5,734 nt of DNA, taken from positions 1 through 5,734 of the forward strand of contig JASHRR010000668.1 in NCBI GenBank assembly GCA_030037185.1. Reading direction: 5' to 3'. A program made the position numbers and the translations under genes. Shown piece by piece: positions 5,293-5,734 of the stretch; position 1 is the first letter of the stretch; the number at the start of each line of letters is the position of its first letter. The notes beneath the pieces are model-generated. The model had not been told where the DNA came from, searched no databases, and worked only from the letters and a program-made list of their open reading frames with translations. Source of the DNA: Xanthobacteraceae bacterium (GTDB lineage: Bacteria; Pseudomonadota; Alphaproteobacteria; Rhizobiales; Xanthobacteraceae).

Positions 5293-5734
5293 TCAGCGCG
5301 CCGCCAACTGTTCAAGTCTCCATTTGCGACCCAAATGGCGTCGCCAAGTGATAAGCCAGACCAGGACAAATGCATATGCGGCGGCGATGAGAATAATTAG
5401 CGTTGGGCGCGATGGGGTCCACGCGAGGATAAACGCAATCCACGCGACCATGAACACAATAAGGATCCTGGATTGGGTTCGTATGTACCTTGGCCCGTAG
5501 ATTGGTCCCAAATCTCCGCCGGGCGCGAATCTGCGTTCGAAGTATGGGAGTTCCGGCAGTTGATTGAACACCGCGAGGGCCATGATCCCCACCCGAACGC
5601 CCAAAGTGCGATAAATCGCCCAAACGTACGAATGCACGCCAAGGTTAACGCTGATGACGATGAGTACGGCCTGTAGCATCAGGAGGAGAGTACAATAGCT
5701 GATCGAGACGAACGCTCCCCATGTGCGCCAACCC
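5293..5734 (-). CDS. Uncharacterised multi-spanning membrane protein, C-terminal part
   Basis: The frame is open from the right window edge to TGA at 5295-5293, giving 146 residues; the true start lies outside. An internal ATG at 5679 has no ribosome site ahead of it, and the hydrophobic segment continues upstream of it, so it is not the start. Hydrophobic stretches are visible at the edge (AFVSISYCTLLLMLQAVLIV), in the middle (RILIVFMVAWIAFILAW) and near the end (TLIILIAAAYAFVLVWLITW), with a weaker one at VRVGIMALAVF. Between them is a hydrophilic loop LPYFERRFAPGGDLGPIYGP. The basic tail RRHLGRKWR predicts a cytoplasmic C-terminus. No family recognised. It is convergent with ridA, 75 bp apart. 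Confidence 0.7.
   Translation of the reverse strand, partial: GWRTWGAFVSISYCTLLLMLQAVLIVISVNLGVHSYVWAIYRTLGVRVGIMALAVFNQLPELPYFERRFAPGGDLGPIYGPRYIRTQSRILIVFMVAWIAFILAWTPSRPTLIILIAAAYAFVLVWLITWRRHLGRKWRLEQLAAR

Noticed and set aside
5680..5692. AGGAGGAG-like ribosome site on the plus strand
   Set aside because: No start codon follows at suitable spacing; the stretch lies inside the minus-strand membrane protein gene.
1..5734. CRISPR array, tRNA, rRNA, complete insertion sequence or attachment site
   Set aside because: I saw no regularly spaced repeats, no cloverleaf, no transposase and no clear direct repeats flanking the scar when reading both strands by eye.

Overview
The window looks like chromosomal DNA of a GC-rich alphaproteobacterium, probably Bradyrhizobium-like (Rhizobiales). 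I base this on codon usage, the style of the Liv-type binding protein, and the AraC, RidA and terminase variants. The genus is a judgement from memory, not a search result.

Layout: (1) 1-224, minus: N-terminal 75 residues of a thiamine-diphosphate (ThDP) enzyme, cut by the window edge. (2) 225-407: leader with two inverted repeats. (3) 408-1316, minus: complete AraC-family regulator. (4) 1317-1783: gene-poor stretch with two tiny doubtful reading frames and a bulged inverted repeat. (5) 1784-2788, plus: near full-length acetamidase/formamidase (AmdA/FmdA family) gene wrecked by at least six frameshifts and some stops. (6) 2838-4106, plus: intact secreted Liv-type ABC substrate-binding protein, starting 49 bp after the pseudogene. 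(7) 4107-4691: a scar made of two unrelated decayed fragments, a piece of a type I restriction-modification methyltransferase subunit (HsdM, minus) and the C-terminal part of a phage terminase small subunit (plus). (8) 4741-5217, plus: intact RidA-family protein with a long N-terminal extension and a His-rich loop. (9) 5293-5734, minus: C-terminal part of a multi-spanning membrane protein, running off the window.

How the genes may work together: an amide hydrolase followed closely by a Liv-type binding protein suggests a former unit for uptake and hydrolysis of short amides, as in known amide/urea transporter loci. The hydrolase is now dead, while the binding protein still looks functional; no permease or ATPase genes are in view. 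The AraC regulator reads away from this unit and toward the ThDP gene, so it could control either side. The phage/restriction scar lies between the binding protein and ridA and marks an old insertion or recombination site.

I see no convincing new defence or mobile system. The most interesting content is the decay history (pseudogene plus two-part scar) and the inverted repeats in front of the ThDP gene.
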